Below, piece after piece: positions 6,703-7,008 of a stretch of DNA of 7,008 nt (positions within the stretch are counted from its first letter, which is position 1; the number at the start of each line of letters is the position of its first letter). This DNA is from an uncultured beta proteobacterium (GTDB lineage: Bacteria; Pseudomonadota; Gammaproteobacteria; Burkholderiales; Rhodocyclaceae). Under the pieces are notes generated by a model, which saw only the letters and a list, made by a program, of their open reading frames with translations, was not told the origin of the DNA and did no database searches. The DNA is taken from assembly GCA_903916205.1 (NCBI GenBank), contig CAIWVX010000269.1, positions 1-7,008 on the forward strand. Reading direction: 5' to 3'. The translations under genes and the position numbers were made by a program.

Positions 6703-7008
6703 TTACTGTGCCTTGCTCTTCAAGTCATTAAGAACGGAAAACGGAGAAAGCTTCCCCGTTCTCTGCTCTGAGCATGGCAAAACACAATTTTCGTGACGTA
6801 ACGCTGGAGGAAGGTTGAGAATAATCTCGTCTTCAATCAACGCTAAAACATCAAGTTCATTTTGTACCGGAAGAAAGTCTTTAGAATCATCTTCGACTTC
6901 TTCCTGCGTCAAATCCTCATCGTCCCTGACGAACTCCAGCACACTTCTTAGCTTGAGAGGAAAATCGACACCTTCCAAGCAACGTTGGCAACAAATCGAC
7001 AGTAGGCC
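6703..7008 (-). CDS. yceD: YceD/DUF177 family protein, C-terminal part (5' end outside window)
   Basis: The family is linked to 23S rRNA accumulation and is almost always encoded just before rpmF, as here (21-nt gap). The frame is open to the right edge; 101 residues are visible, ending at TAA 6703-6705. The TTG at 6978 is internal, because the reading frame continues upstream with CCQRCLEGVDFPL, the conserved CxRC region of DUF177. An acidic middle part (RDDEDLTQEEVEDDSKD) follows, then DEIILNLPPALRHENC and CVLPC, giving a second Cys pair, and the end SPFSVLNDLKSKAQ. The four Cys (CQRC and CVLPC) could bind a metal; that is inference. The N-terminal half and the operon promoter are outside the window. 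Confidence 0.92.
   Translation of the reverse strand, partial: GLLSICCQRCLEGVDFPLKLRSVLEFVRDDEDLTQEEVEDDSKDFLPVQNELDVLALIEDEIILNLPPALRHENCVLPCSEQRTGKLSPFSVLNDLKSKAQ

Noticed and set aside
1..7008. A novel defence, mobile or biosynthetic system
   Set aside because: Every sizeable frame on the coding strands is a recognised housekeeping gene in a commonly seen order, and no insertion boundary, terminal repeat, CRISPR repeat or integrase was found.

Overview
The window is a compact, almost fully coding piece of a proteobacterial chromosome. It holds the core type II fatty-acid synthesis cluster, with every gene of the cluster on the minus strand. In transcription order (right to left) it reads yceD (partial) - rpmF - plsX - fabH - fabD - fabG - acpP - fabF - ygfX. 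The 3' part of nadB (L-aspartate oxidase) converges on it from the left. Ribosomal protein L32 is the zinc-free type (no Cys ladder) and, as I recall family members, resembles betaproteobacterial L32. The gene order and the moderate GC content by eye also fit a betaproteobacterium, perhaps Nitrosomonadales-like. That placement is inference; the genus cannot be read from this sequence.

Layout. 1-636 (+) is the C-terminal 211 residues of NadB, overlapping the 3' end of a small membrane protein of the YgfX/CptA family by 29 bp (608-1048, -). Then come fabF (1062-2300), a 106-nt spacer with a long stem-loop, acpP (2407-2643), a 119-nt spacer carrying a good sigma70 promoter for acpP, fabG (2763-3506), fabD (3497-4447, overlapping fabG by 10 bp), fabH (4458-5417), plsX (5419-6432), a 69-nt spacer with a small hairpin, rpmF (6502-6681), and the 3' part of yceD (6703 to the window edge). 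No gene-free stretch exceeds 300 bases.

How the genes work together. FabD loads malonyl groups onto AcpP, FabH makes the first condensation, FabG reduces the ketoacyl product, and FabF elongates. PlsX passes finished acyl chains from ACP to acyl-phosphate for phospholipid synthesis. YceD (23S rRNA accumulation) and L32 tie the operon to ribosome production, so membrane and ribosome supply can be co-transcribed. The dehydratase and enoyl reductase genes are not in the window.

I see no mobile element, CRISPR array, tRNA/rRNA gene, phage gene or novel defence-type system. The points worth a second look are local: a strand-specific stem-loop between acpP and fabF, an acpP promoter with a possible operator over its -35 box, NADH-like residues in FabG, a forced TTG start for fabF, a hairpin over the plsX start region, and a YgfX gene at the end of the fab operon without its usual SdhE partner.
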